A DNA stretch of 64,000 bases from Chamaelirium japonicum (GCA_947650365.1 OX393553.1:34970353-35034352), one strand, 5' to 3'. Shown: positions 35,589 through 50,163, counted from the stretch's first letter. Numbers and translations are program-made. Notes: generated by a model not told the origin, from the sequence alone.

Positions 35589-38500
35589 GTACCTTCGAGA
35601 GAACCAGTTGCTGCTGTCGACCGTCATCCTAGCGAAGGTGAATCCACCGACGAAGAAGCATGGGTCATGCTACCACGGCGACGAAAGCCATGGCAAGAAA
35701 AGAAACTCAAGCAAGACCGTGTGGTGAGGGGATTCATCAAGCGGAAGACCTACAAGAAGAAAAGCAAGACTCCAGGGAGGAAGGCGTTCAAAGTGCCGCC
35801 AGCAAGCCAAGACGATCTCCTTCAGCAAAGTCTTCCAGGGCCGACAACTTTGCAAGAGTTCTTCCCGGATCACTTCCTCCCAGCGGACCAACACATCAAG
35901 GTGTCTTGTTGCATGGTCAAAGTCCATGAGGCATCGGAAGGAAAGAACGAGAGCGAAACTTCTGGAGAAGGCGACTCCACAGATCAAGGAGACGATTCCG
36001 ACGAAGGGGGCACCGCCTCTCACGACGAAGCAATCTTGCACATGTCGCTCGTAGAAGCTTTACATCTCCCGAAGAAGGCTCGCCTGGCAATGGCTGCGGC
36101 CTTGGCCGATCCGGATAGCTACAAAAGGAAGAGGAAGGACGATCAAAGGCGCAAAGCTGTGGCCTCGTGTGATGCAACGATAACCTTTTCGGATGAGGAC
36201 CTGCAACTCGGAACGCGATTGCATAACCGGCCTCTTTACGTTTCGGGATACATCAAAGAGAAGCCAGTGAACCGAATCCTGTTGGACTGTGGCTCCGCCG
36301 TCAACATCATGCCTATCCAAACGATGCGGCAACTCGGTATCACCGACGACCAGCTCTCGCCAAGTCAGTTGGTCATTCAAGGTTTCAACCAGGGCGGACA
36401 GTCCACCGTCGGAATCATTCGTTTGAAGCTTTCCATCGGCCCGCTGGATACAACGGTCCTCTTCCACATCATCGACTACCAGACATCATATCGTCTCCTA
36501 TTAGGAAGACCATGGCTGCACGAGAACGGCATCGTGGTATCCACCTGTCACCAGTGCCTCAAGTACTACGAAGAAGGCGTGGAGAGGTGCATAGTTGCGG
36601 ACGACAAGCCATTCAACGAGGCCGAGGCACACCTGGCCGACGCTAAATTCTACCAAGCAAAGGGCCTGGTCGCGGAAGTTCTGCCAGCTAAAGCCCCTCG
36701 AGCTCAAAAGATTGAAGAAGTAAAGAAGGACGAGACTCCTCTTCCCGTGAATCCGGTGCCACCCTCTGACGAGGCAAGACTCAAGGTCCAAGGAACGCCG
36801 AAACCTGGGCAAAGGATGCGCATCAGCTTCGAGCCAAGAGCAATGCAACATACCCCGTTGCCAATCCAAACGGCGCCTGTCCTGCGTCTCGCGCCTCAGT
36901 GGCTCTGAAAATCCGAGCGATCGCCTTCTATTCCGACAAGAAAGCTGACCCCGTCGTTATCTCAGGCCAATGTCATCACTCTGCAAGAAATGACGGTGCC
37001 ATTACCTAGTCTGACGCAAGCTCCGAACCCAAGCAGACCTGTCGAATCGGCAGACCTCGAGCAACTCGGATTCAAGCCAAAAGGGAGTTGGGGGCAAAAC
37101 GCTGCCAAGTTGCTGTTCAAAGCCGGCTACAACGAAGAAAGCACCATGGGCACACTTCCGCCAGCAGCAACTCCACATGGGATGACGAGAACTCAAGCTC
37201 GGCTGTTTCAAAACGGAGAACAAATTCCCCCGAACCGTCGAGGCATCGGCTCCAGTCAAGCTCCATTGGTTATCAAAACCGCAGCAAAGAAGACCTTCTC
37301 CTCGAACTACATCGAGGCGAGAATGGTAGATGAAACAGCTGAAGGATCGACAATCTCCGATGCACTCTCTACCTACCTCAGCCATCCAGACAGCAGGAGA
37401 AGACGACGACAGGCTCGATGCCAAACCTTGTTCCGGAAGCAAACCAGAGGTGGTAAAGACTGGTCGAATCGAAAACGCACATCCGTGTTCGAGAGGCTCG
37501 GGCCAGTCAAACAATCAAAGAAGAAGTCGGCGTTCGATCGTCTGGGGATGCCAATCGAGGACTTCGTCTCAACACCCACCCACCCACCCATGGCTGCCGT
37601 CAATCATATCTCCATTACGGATCCCGACAACAGTGACACTTCTACTTCGGACAACGAGTTGCCCAACGCTCCGCCAGTCCTCGACGAAGGGGGGCAGTCC
37701 ACCGTTGATGACTTGAAGGAAATCAACTTGGGCACGGAGACGGAGCCTCGGCCCACATTCGTCAGCACACTCTTGACCCCTGAGGAGGAAGCAGCATACA
37801 TCAAAATGCTTAAAGAATACAGAGACGTCTTCGCATGGTCCTACAAGGAGATGCCGGGCCTTGATCCCAAAATCGCAGTCCACCAGCTCAGCGTCAAACA
37901 CGGAGCCAGCGCTATCAAGCAAGGACAAAGACGCTACCGGCCAGAACTGGTACCCCAAATAGAAGGTGAAGTCAACAAATTGATCGAAGCCGGCTTCATT
38001 CGAGAGGTCAAGTACCCGACATGGATCTCTAGCGTCGTCCCAGTCAAAAAGAAGAACGGCCAAATCCGAGTGTGCGTGGACTTCAGAGACTTGAACAACG
38101 CATGTTTAAAAGACGACTTCCCCTTGCCAATCACGGAGCTAATGGTCGACACGACGACAGGTCACGAGGTGCTCACTTTCATGGACGGATCATCGGGCTA
38201 CAATCAGATTCGGATGGCACCCAAGGACGAGGAGCTCATGGCATTCCGCACACCGAAAGGAATCTACTGCTATAAGGTAATGCCATTCGGCTTGAAGAAC
38301 GCGGGAGCCACCTACCAGCGAGCTATGCAGAAAATCTTCGACGACATTCTTCATCAAAACGTGGAGTGTTATGTCGACGACCTCGTGGTGAAATCCAAGA
38401 AGAAGTCGGCACATCTACAAGATCTCGAGCTAATCTTCAAACGACTTCGAAGGTACCAACTCCGCATGAATCCGCTCAAGTGCGCGTTCGGAGTCTCCTC

Positions 38501-40997
38501 GGGCAAGTTCCTCGGCTTCGTCGTCCGACATCATGGCATTGAGATAGATCAATCCAAAATTGATGCTATCGTCAATATGTCCGCACCAAAGACAGTGCGA
38601 GACCTCAGAGGCCTCCAGGGGCACTTGGCGTATATCCGAAGATTCATCGCCAACCTGGCCGGAAAGTACCACCCTTTTAGTCGCCTCATGAAGAAAGGAG
38701 CGCCGTTCAAATGGGATGAAGCGTGCCAAGAAGTACTCCAAAACATCAAAGCATATCTACTGAAGCCGCCAGTCCTATCAGCACCGGTTCAAGGAAGGCC
38801 GCTCATCCTCTACATCGCCGCCCAGGAGCAATCCTTGGGGGCACTCCTGGCCCAGAACAATGAACTTGGCGTGGAGACAGCTTGCTACTACTTAAGTCGC
38901 ACTCTCGTCGGCGCAGAGCTAAATTACTCCCCAATCGAGAAGGTCTGCTTAGCGCTCATCTTCGCCACGAAAAAGCTGCGACACTACATGCTCGCTCACA
39001 CCATCAGACTCGTCTCGAAGGCTGACCCACTCAAGTACATCATGTCAAGACCAGTGCTTTCCGGACGGCTGGCCAAGTGGGCCCTACTGCTACTTGAATT
39101 CGACATCACCTTCGTGCCACAGAAAGCGGTTAAAGGGCAGGCCCTCGCGGACTTCCTCGCAGAGTACCCTCTCCCGGCAGAATGGGAGTTATCAGAAGAT
39201 CTCCCAGATGAAGAAGTGTTCTCCGTCGACGTTGCCCCATCCTGGAAAATGTTCTTCGACGGCGCAGCTAGGCAAGACATAGCGAGAGCCGGAGTCATCT
39301 TCGTCAGTCCGGACAACGAAATACTCCCCTTCTCATTCCTGCTCTCGGAATCATGTTCCAACAACGTGGCAGAATATCAAGCCCTACTCATCGGTCTCGA
39401 GCTGGCCGACGAAATGAAGCTTCAAGGACTAGAGATCTTTGGTGACTCTCAACTCGTGATCCAGCAAGTCCTGGGGGCATACGAAGTCAACAAAGAAGAC
39501 CTGGTACCGTTGCACGCGCGAGCTGTAAAGCTCCTCGAAAAACTCAAGGCTGCTTCCATCCAACACGTTTCCCGAAACCTCAACCAGCAGGCTAACGCAC
39601 TCGCAAATCTGGCGGCTACACTCCCGTTCCCAGATGAACGTTCGCTCGTCGTCCCTGTCTGCAGGAGATTCGTGATCACCGAAGAAGAGGGTCCGCCCGA
39701 AGTACCAGTTCAAACCAACGCGGTGCATGTCCTCGAGATTAAAGAACAAGACTGGAGGCAACCGTTTGTGGAGTATCTCGTTCATGGTAAGCTCCCCGAA
39801 GATCCGAAGCGCAAAAGTGACATCCGTCGAAGATCTCTGAGGTTCTACCACTTCAATGGCGAGCTGTACCGACGAAGCTATGACGGCACACTCCTGAGGT
39901 GCCTCACGAAAGAGGAAGCAGAAACTGCGCTCGAAGAAGTACACGCTGGAATCTGTGGATCGCACCAGTCTGGTCCGAAGCTTCACTTCCGCGTCAGGAG
40001 GATGGGATACTACTGGCCTACCATGATCAAAGACAGCTTGGATTACGCGAGAAGATGTCAAGCTTGCCAGATGCACGGGGACTACATCCGTCAACCTCCG
40101 GAGCCTTTACACCCAACAATCGCGTCATGGCCCTTCGATGGATGGGGTCTCGATATTGTCGGTCCTCTGCCCAAGTCATCCAAGCAACATCTCTACATTT
40201 TGGCGGCAACGGACTACTTCTCCAAGTGGGCTGAAGTAATACCGTTGCGGGAAGTTACAAAGTACTCCGTCATCAGCTTTATCCAGAATGACCTCATCTT
40301 CCGCTATGGAGCCCCCTGCTACATCGTAACAGATAACGGGAAGCAGTTCAAAAATGCTGCCGTCAGCCAATTCTGCGCATTGTACAATATTAAGCAGAAT
40401 TGTTCGACGATGTACAACGCTCCGGCCAACGGTCTAGCAGAAGCCTTCAACAAGACTCTGTGCAAGCTGCTGGAGAACACCGTCTCGAAGACAAAGAAAG
40501 ATTGGCACGAACGCATGGGCGAAGCACTATGGGCTTACCGAACGTCCTTCCGCACGCCGACACAAGCAACGTCGTATTCCCTCGTCTATAGTGTGGAAGC
40601 CATTCTTCCGCTCGAGCTCCAGATCCCGTCACTCAGGATAGCAGTCCAGGAAGGCCTCACCAGCGACGACAACGCCCAGCTCCGCCTAGTAGAATTGGAA
40701 GCACTGGATGAAAGACGCCTCGAAGCTCAACAGCGTCTGGAGTGTTATCAGGCCAGGCTCTCTCGCGCCTTCAACAAGAAGATTCGTCCTCGATCATTCC
40801 AGATAGGGGAACTGGTGCTGACGGTCAAACGCCCCATCATTCTCTCGCATCGAGGAGGGAAGAAATTTGATGCCAAATGGGATGGCCCGCATTCCGTCAA
40901 GGAAGTCTACTCCAACGGCGCCTATCTCCTCACCATGCCAGAAGGGCTGACACTCGGTCCTATCAACGGCAAGTACCTCAAAAGGTACTATGCCTAA

Positions 40998-41244
40998 AGC
41001 AAGGCCACACCCCTTGTTCAAAAAAAAAAAAAAAAAAAGAATGAACTACGTGCGACTTGATCCCCCTTAGGGGGGTACGTAGGCAACCTGAGAAGATACT
41101 TCAGGTTCAGTCCGACCAAAAGAAAAAGTCAACAAAGTTCCATGAAAAAGATATGGCAAAACGAAGCGATATTATTAGATAATGAAGGAAAAGCAGTACA
41201 TTGCATAAATCCCGAAAAGGAGGCCACAATGAAACAAGGAACAA
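40998..41244. other. spacer between convergent pol and antisense gene
   Basis: A run of 19 A (41021-41039) and a short palindromic GATCCCCCTTAGGGGGGTAC at about 41060. It probably holds the 3' end of the antisense transcript. Confidence 0.55.
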
Positions 41245-44188
41245 CTAAAAGAAGGTGTCCAGAGCTTGAAGACGGCGCAGCAGCTCCTCCCTAGTCGCCT
41301 CCACTCGCTGAAGCTCCACGGGACGAGCAGCCAGAAGCTCGCGACGGGTTGCCAAGTCCGACTGCTGCTTCAGGTAACTCGCCTTCAAAGTGCTCTCCGC
41401 GGCCTCGGCCCGCTCCAGACGAGACTCCGCCTTTCGAAGTGAGGCACGCACAGACTCTATCTTCCTCTGAGCCTTCGACAGGTTGGACGTAGCCTCCGCA
41501 AGTTGATGCTCGGACTGACTTAGACTCGCCTCAGCAGCCTCCAGCTCAGAAGGGGAGCTCCCCTCCAGCAAAGCCCGCCGGGATCGATAAGCCTCGCTAT
41601 CGGTCACAAGCAGGTTCATCTGAGCGACGAAAAGAGAGCTGTCAACTTTGAACTCTGCCAGGCTCGCGCAAAACTCCGCACCGTCCGTCGACCACCAGTC
41701 CTGGAGGGCGCCGAGGCCGGCGGTTTGGAAAGGCTCCAACGTCGACTTGATATACTGCCGGCAGCTCGCGAGAAGGAACTCTGAGACTCTGCTCCTCGGC
41801 CTTAAATCCGGGCGAGGTGCCTCGGAGTAGGTAGGCAAGACCTTCCCTTCCACTGCAGCCGCAACAGAAGCCGCCTGCGCCAACGAGGGTGGCGGAACCG
41901 GAGAAACCGCCGCTACCGCTGCAACAACCGTCTCCACCAAAGGGCACGAGGGCACAGTCATCGGGGAATGCCGCTTATCGACGCTCGAGACTTCAGCCTC
42001 CTCGCCAAAAGACAAGGCGTAGACATCGATGTCGTCCAGGTTAATGTCGCCCCTAAGGAAGTTCTCCCCGTAAAGTCCGAGGAGACCCAGATCGTCCGGA
42101 GGGATATCTAGCCCGCATGCCCCAGGCACTTCTTGCGCAGCACCAGTCGACGAGTGCCCGGGAGACGCTTTTGAAGAGATCGCTCCGCGCTCTACTACTA
42201 TAACGGAATCTACTCAAGAAGAAGAAACGATGCTCAGTGTGATAAAACTTCCTAAACGTAAAGGACAAATAAAATAAAGAAAGCGCCATACCTGTGTGGT
42301 CAGACGAAGCGGTCCTAGACGGAGGAATTACCTCGTCTTTTAGAAGTCCAGGCTCCTCGTCACCCTCCACCAGACAAGGGCCCCTTGGGACCATCCCGCG
42401 AGGAATACAAGCTTTTCTTCTCTTGGGAGGGGCACCCTCAACTTCGGCCTTCGGGAAACAAGATGCCCCAGGGGCACTAGTGAGCTCGGCATCCAACACC
42501 GGAATGGAAGAAGGGACACGACGAGCACTGGAAAGGCGACTACAGCTCCTCTGCGCTCGTTGAAGCCCCAGTCGGAGGCGGCGGTCCTCCACTCCCGCAG
42601 AATGATTGAAGCAGAAATTCCTGAACCCGCTACTCGCCAAGACGTCAACTGGAAAGCTCGCCAGTAAAGGGGAAACTCGCCCTTCAACCCACTTGCGGTA
42701 TTCCGGAGTGGCGGCGTCCCAAAACCCGGATTTGGCCCCAGGAAAGAAACCGCTGCCAGTCAAACGAGCGTAGAGAGAAGCCCACAGACAGTAACCCTCC
42801 TGCGGACTGACACGCCCCTGCAACTGCTGAGGCATGCCAGGGACTTCCTGCCGAAACCCCTGTTGGCGAGCAAAGCGATGGGGGGAGTACTGCTCCACCT
42901 CCACCACATCCCCCTTGCGCCAGACCAAGTAGCCAGGACGGCAGCTGACCATGTTCCAGTAAAGACTATCCGGGAGCTCCTCGTTATCATACACAGTCGA
43001 CCTCTCCAAAGGCAGCACCGAATGCTCCGACAAAAATTCAAAATCGACGCTCCCCATCCTCCTCAAAAGGGTGCGAGCACACTCTTTCGGACGCTCCCAA
43101 CTGATAAAGGCGTTCAAGATCCCTCCTACCCCGGGTAGGAAAGGTAGCTCGGCTGGATGCCCGCGTCTGGCAAAGATCCCCTTCGGGAAATGCAGAGCTA
43201 TCCAGCCGTACAAATAATGCAAGGGTCCGAACGCAGCCGACTGTCCAAGCTCCTCCTTGGCCTTATCTGAGCCAGACAAGTCCCAGTAAGTCCCGCTGAG
43301 TGCCCGATACAAGGCGCATAGTATGGTCGGGGCTAGATTGAAGAGCTCGCCCCTCTCCATCCTGGAAGCAGCAAGGAAGGTCCCCGGACGAATAGCCTCC
43401 CCAGAACACGGAAGCACGAACCGGCAGAGGAAGATGACCAGCCCGGCAGCTCGGTAAACCGATCGCCACTCCTCGCTATCACGTTTCAGGCCAAGGAGTT
43501 CCCAGGGGCACTGCTTCCCCTCCATTGAGTGCTTCTCTCGAGCCAAGGAGTCGATAGGCCTCACAAAGGAGCGAAGCGGAGGTCTCTGCATCTGAGCGAT
43601 CTTCCACATTGGGTAAGCTGAAGGCGCTGGAGACCTATACTCGCCTCTGAACCAAAAGTCGACCCAAGAAGAAGGACGCACTCGATCTGATTGATCCTGC
43701 GCCGCAATGATAGCATGTGCCTTGAACAGAAGAAGGCAAGAGCTCGGAGCGTAGCTGCTGTCCAGCAGATCCTTCAAGGCAGGCACCTCCTCTTGGTAGT
43801 AGTTCCGTACCTCGGGGCACCCGGAAACGATATGGACGTCACAAAGCGAGATGCCTATCTCCCCCGCCCCAGTGAGGAAGGTGTTAGTTTCCGGACACCA
43901 AAGCTCACAAAGTGCGCGGTACATCCCCTCCGGACGACTGTACTCTTGACGAGCCGGCGCCAGAAATTTGGCCAATAAGTTCATCTCAGGTTCTACGCCA
44001 AAGACCTCATAGAGCTCGTCCATCCATTCGCGAAAGCCGCAAAGGTACTGGACGTCTCCCCGAGGCCAAGAATCGGTGCCCCATCGGGTCAGCCTGGCGC
44101 ATATCTTCGAGGCAACAACTGGCGTAGGCACGAAATCTTCATCACAATGGTGGAACGGAAGACTCAAACTCGGCCGCAGAAGTTTCAT
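41245..44188 (-). CDS. antisense gene of Tat element, plant mobile domain protein with coiled coil
   Basis: Two exons on minus: 44188-42292 and 42191-41245 (947 residues). The 100-bp intron has GT at 42291-42290 and AG at 42193-42192, and both exons join in phase (G+AG). The N-terminal half contains CPETNTFLTGAGEIGISLCD and VHIVSGCPEV, then SWVDFWFRGEYR and GPLHYLYGWIALHFP, which fit the plant mobile domain / aminotransferase-like family (PF10536). A basic PPKRRKACIPRG could be a nuclear signal. The C-terminal half is Ala/Ser rich, then about 110 residues of heptad-like coiled coil (LEAAEASLSQSEHQLAEATS). ATG 44188 is the first in frame; the same frame is open upstream to 44473 without ATG, so the true start may lie in another exon. 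Antisense extra genes are known in Tat elements (for example Grande); their function is unknown. Confidence 0.72.
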
Positions 44189-44473
44189 GGAGATCCCTTC
44201 ATCAGTATGAATCTTCTCGCTTAATTTCGGTATCCCACAAGTCGCATCCGCAACTCCATCTTCCGTGATGCGCTCGTGCACAAAGACACAGAGCAACGAC
44301 AGAAGGTCTTCCCGCCTTGAGTTGCGGTGACGGCGCACACGAGTGTAAGGAAAGCAAAGGCATCTCCTCCCGTCGAAGAAATCCTCGTCTATCCAGCCCG
44401 AGGAAGTCAAACTCTCGAAGACGCGAGCCCTGGAGGACCATGAAAGGAGGCAAGTCAAGACGAGTGCGTCCAA

Positions 44474-45775
44474 AAAAAAAAAAAACTAAGGGGGCCTGCA
44501 CCCCTGTCAAGAGGACCACCCGACTTGTGGTCCCGCCACCGTTGGCGCCCGAGCCTTCGCAATGCGCCCCCGCGGGCCTACACAGCACCCGCGCCGACCC
44601 AGCCTCGCCGACACAATCGCGCCGGCCCGACTGCGCCGACACCGCCCATATCGACCCATCACGCCAGCGCCACCCAGCCAGGGCTGCAGCCACTTGCGCA
44701 CCCATGCGCCACAGACCTATTGCTACCATCGCCACCTTCGGAATCAAGGGGAGAAAGCAGAGAAAGAAAGTGATAGCAAAAAAAAAAAAAGAGCCACAAC
44801 AGCTACCGCTGGGGCCCGCGGCCCCCTTCCAATTGGAGACCGACAGCAAGAAGGGAAGGGGGGCCCGCAGCCCCCCCTCCTTCTCCTTCTTCTTCGCCTG
44901 CAACTCGGGGCCGCCTCACCAGCGCGACCCCGACCCGCACGGGCTCCGCGCGGCGCCCTTCTCGGCCCCGAACCCGACCCGGCCGCCGCCCTTCTCGGCC
45001 CCGAACCGACCCGGTCGCCGCCTCCTTCGGGCCCCGCAGCCGCCGCCGCAGCCCCGCTCGCCCTCGGCCCGACCCGGCCGTCACGCACCCCGTGCGCCAC
45101 CGCACCGCAGCCCCGCGCGCCGGCCCCGCTGCTGCCGCTGCTGCTTCTACGGGCCGGAGCCGAAGAAGAAGAAGAAAAAGAAAAAGAAAAAAAAAGAAAA
45201 AGAGAAAAAAAAAAGGGAAAAGAAAAAAAAAGAAAAAAAAAAGAAAAAGAAAAGAAAGGAAAAGAAGAAGAAGAAGAAGAAGGAGGAAGAGAGAGGCGGC
45301 GAAGGCGACCCGCACCTCAGCCGCGCTCCTACATCCTCCCCGCCTCGGTCATCGCCACAACGCCGTTTCGAGCCCGCCTTCGCAACGACCGCGAAATCGC
45401 GCACCATCGCCGCCGACGAAAGAGGCGACACCGGGAAGACGGAGCAAGTCTCGTGCAACCCCAGGCAGCTCACTTCCGACGACGGTCTTCAGAAGCCGGC
45501 AGAACCGTCGCGCATAAGCACAAGGCCGACGAAAGAGGCGACACCGGGAAGACGGAGCAAGTCGCGTGCAAACCCAGGCAGCTCTCTTCCAATAGCGGTC
45601 TCCAGAAGCCGGCAGAACCTTCGCAAAGAAACACAATGACGGATAAAGGGGGTAGGGGTACTTAAATAGACTCCCAACCCTGCCCACAAAAGGAATCAAG
45701 GACAAGCGCTCTACGATTCTTACGTGTCCAAACCCCGCACGCTCTCACCGACGCACTCGTCCTTGAGGGGGCATT
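44474..45775. other. Tat region between antisense gene and 3' LTR
   Basis: GC-rich, with A-rich purine tracts (44778-44792, 45165-45290). Long open frames on both strands come from base bias and do not resemble proteins. It likely includes the promoter of the antisense gene. A direct repeat of about 113 bp period lies at 45415-45622. The stretch before the LTR ends TTGAGGGGGCATT, a possible polypurine tract. Confidence 0.6.
45415..45622. repeat. 113-bp direct repeat in Tat 3' region
   Basis: GACGAAAGAGGCGACACCGG through AGAAGCCGGCAGAACC occurs at about 45415-45510 and 45528-45622 with few differences. Confidence 0.85.
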
Positions 45776-48004
45776 TGTAGACACACGAATTTCGTCGGAC
45801 CCGAACCCGACTTACGTGTGCCGACGCGGATGCAAACCCAACACGCGGACCCGACTCGCGCGCATCGATGCGGATGCAAACCCGACACGCGGACCCGACT
45901 CGCGCGCACCGATGCGGACCCGGACCCGACTCGCACCTAACAAAGAGGAGCGGACACCCACTTCAAGAGGGGCCGGCCCCTACTAGGGTCCGAACCCCAT
46001 GGGGCCGGCCCTAGTGGGGACCGAACCCCATGGAGGGGCCGGCCGGCCCTGCAAGGAAAGGGAAGAAAAGGAAAGAAAAGAAAAGAAAGAAAAGAAAAAG
46101 GAAATAAAAGAAAGGAAAGAAAAGAAAAGGAAAGAAAAGAAGAGGAAAGAAAAGAAAGAAAAGGAAAGAAAAGAAAGAAAAGGAAGGAAATACCGCCATG
46201 CGCGGGGGGAGGTTGCGTATGACGTCTGCACACACACGGATCTGCGCCGATCCCTCGATCCGACGCACAAGACGAAGCGCCCGATCGCCATCGATTTCGT
46301 GTGCGAAATCCAGCCATAATTGCCTCGCCAAAAAAGGAAAACAAATAAACGTTATTCCCCTCATCAATGGATGAATACATCCAGGGTAATTATGAGAGAG
46401 ATACAAAAGGGATTCAAAATTAAAAGTTCCCATATCTCTCTCCCCACCCCTTTGCCTATAAATAGAGGGGGTGGGGAATGAAGAAAAGGTCAAAGATTGA
46501 AGACGAAACGCCAGAGCTCTGCAGAAGAGGAGACGCTTCTTCATCGACCCAAGGCTTCACGAGGCACAGTCAAGCCTGTCCCGAGGGATCGGCTTACTGA
46601 GAGTCCTCATCAACGTGAAGACCCTTGCGCACGAAGATCATCCCTTCGACTCCGTGCACGAAGAAGAAAGCTCGGAGAAGAAGAACCCTTCGACTCCGAA
46701 GACGCCAGAAGCAAAGGCCGGAGAAGAAGATCGGAGCGGCACTACCCCGTCGTCTCCAACAAGCCTTCGACTCCGATCAAGCCCAAAAGCCCGGAGAAGA
46801 AGAGGAGCGGCACTACCCCGTCGTCTCCAACAAGCCTTCGACTCCGATCAAGCCCAAAAGCCCGGAGAAGAAGAGGAGCGGCACTACCCCGTCGTCTCCA
46901 ACAAGCCTTCGACTCCGATCAAGCCCAAAAGCCCGAAGAAGAAGAGGAGCGGCACCACCCCGTCGGCTCCAACAAATCCTCGATCCCGATCAAGCCCCAA
47001 AGCCCGGAGGAGAGAAGCGAAGCATCATCACCCTGTCGTCTTCGACTAACGCCTGCGCCATCCACGAAGAAGAAAGCCTGGAGCAGATCGTCTGAAGCGT
47101 CGCTACCCCGTCGTCTTCATCAACAAAAGCCGACGCTACAACCGTCGCACGGAGACCGTCGCTACCCTCGTCGTCTTCATCAACAAAAGCCGACGCCACA
47201 ACCGTCGCACGGAGATCGGTGCTACCCCCACCATCTTCGAAAGCATTCTTCGACTCCGATCACGCCAAAGAAGCCCGGAGAAGAAGAGAAGTCCAATCGA
47301 CACACAAACCGTCGAAGCACCGGAGAAGTAAGCCCACGTCGTTCGAAGAAGAAGATCGAGTTGACGCTGAAGCTAAAGCCAAAGCAAAGCCCCAGTAAAG
47401 CCCGCGCCAAAGCAACGCAAGTGCCAAAGCCAAGCGACTACGCCGGCCACGAGCAAAAGCACCGCACGTTCTAGCCGATACGATGTGAAGTCCGAAAGAA
47501 CGAAAGCATCGCAAGTCTCTCCCAGCCACGTCCAAGTGCAAGCGCCAAAGCAAAGCAAAAGCCAGAGCCACGCCGGAGCCAAGCCAAAGCCAAAGCCAAA
47601 GCCAACGCCAAAAGCTCGATCGACGCCGCGAACCGACGATCAAGGACACCGAGGTCAAGCAAGGAACGAGGAAGACGCAAAGACCGAGGAACGAAGCCGA
47701 AAACCCCCTAGCCGAGAAAGCGCAAAGCACGGAAGGGACAAAGCAACGGTGGACATTCCTTAGCCTCTCCAAAACCCTCTCCCTGTAAAGACCCCTGTCC
47801 TGGGCAACTCCTTCAGAGCTCTCGCACGAACACCACGTGGAGACGCGGATCAAAGGGATCCCCCAGAAGATCTTTCCCACAATCCCCTGATCAAAACTCG
47901 CCGCAACCCGGACTCGCTACACCCGAGCCATCCGGGTCCCGGCCACAATTGTAATCTCGTGTGATTCGCAATAAAGACGACCCGTGCTTTTTTCCGCGTC
48001 CACA
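45776..48004 (+). repeat. Tat 3' LTR
   Basis: 2229 bp, collinear with 30921-33128. Small length differences occur in the purine tract (longer here, 46055-46188) and in the Lys/Pro-codon-like repeats near 47380. Confidence 0.95.
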
Positions 48005-48005
48005 C

Positions 48006-48494
<489 letters not shown>

Positions 48495-48515
48495 AACCGT
48501 TAATCTGAAATATAA

Positions 48516-48640
48516 CATTTGATGCCCCTAAAAGTTTTAGAATGTGCTGATTTTTTGTGGGTGTTCTATCTAGCTCACAAAAAATCAGCATATTCTAAAA
48601 CTCCTAAGGGCTTCAAATAGGTGGCTGCCCATTTCGTCAA
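48516..48640. mobile_element. hairpin element H9
   Basis: GATGCCCCTAAAAGTTTTAG, AATGTGCTGATTTTTTGTGG and its complement CACAAAAAATCAGCATATTC. A shorter relative of H11. Confidence 0.8.
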
Positions 48641-48646
48641 TATATA

Positions 48647-49669
<1,023 letters not shown>

Positions 49670-49678
49670 ATAGTAATT

Positions 49679-50163
49679 GAGAAATTTCCCTAAATGACCA
49701 CCTAGTATTCCATATATCCAAAAATGACCACCAGGTTTTCTTATTTCTTATTATGATCACTTACACATGTGAAATCCTATGCACGTGTGTCTTCATTTTT
49801 TTTCTTCCAAAAATGCTCATCCCTTTAACCGCTTTCTCTAACTGCACAAAGACATCTTTTATCCCTTTCGTTGACGTTTTCCTTGCCGTCACCGGTGAAC
49901 ATTCCAGCCGGACCCCTTCAATTGAAGAAAATCGACGGAAATCACGCCGGCACCATGCCGGAGCGATGCTAGAACCCGTTTTCCCCAAGTGTTTCTTCGT
50001 TGGCGATCAGATCTCGTGAAGAACCGTCGCACGGTTGAAATCGTTGGCGATCGGATCTCATTGGCGATTGAGGCACGCCGGAATACAACCTAAATCCCAC
50101 CGGAACTGCCATTGCTAGAGGAAGGAAGAACACCCATTGTTGCAATCGACTGAAATAGAGGTA
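49679..50163. repeat. MULE left terminal inverted repeat (about 485 bp)
   Basis: Pairs with 58242-58701 from the tip through GTCACCGGTGAACATTCC to ATTGCAATCGACTGAAATAG-like sequence. Probably contains the ULP promoter and 5' leader. The inner edge AATAGAG/GTAA looks like a shared 5'-leader splice donor. Confidence 0.9.

Larger units (their letters stand above)
33201..40997 (+). pseudogene. Tat gag-pol polyprotein, one frame with three nonsense codons
   Basis: Frame from ATG 33201 to TAA 40997 is continuous (2599 codons) except TGA at 34374, TAA at 35292 and TGA at 36906. Order by codon: Gag capsid about 280-470 (HFIETCNNAGTYGDEMVKQF, VDLPPGTIDSWDQMEREFLN); Cys/His motif FCKYHRVVSHPIERC about 550; protease LLDCGSAVNIMP, Asp at about 1029; reverse transcriptase about 1590-1770 with VCVDFRDLN, FMDGSSGYNQI and YVDD at 1724; RNase H about 1850-2000; archaeal-type RNase H with FFDGAA, Asp at 2020; integrase with zinc-binding His/Cys, LDIVGPLP, TDNG (Asp about 2378) and NGLAEAFNKTL. 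All catalytic residues of RT and integrase are present. It makes particles and DNA copies in intact relatives; here the stops block a full product. Confidence 0.93.
30921..48004 (+). mobile_element. Tat-lineage Ty3/gypsy element, full length with antisense gene
   Basis: 17,084 bp, TSD CCCCT (30916-30920, 48005-48009). LTRs of 2208 and 2229 bp start TGTAGACA and end CGCGTCCACA. Gag-pol on + (33201-40997) includes a second, archaeal-type RNase H, a hallmark of the Tat lineage. A long antisense gene with a plant mobile domain lies between pol and the 3' LTR. By eye the LTRs differ by few substitutions, so the insertion is fairly young, but three stops in gag-pol make it non-autonomous now. Confidence 0.95.

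Noticed and set aside
44317..45665. Open frames of 440 and 367 codons on + upstream of the Tat 3' LTR
   Set aside because: GC-rich Pro/Arg/Ala then poly-Lys/Glu composition, overlapping frames on both strands, partly antisense to the plant mobile domain gene.
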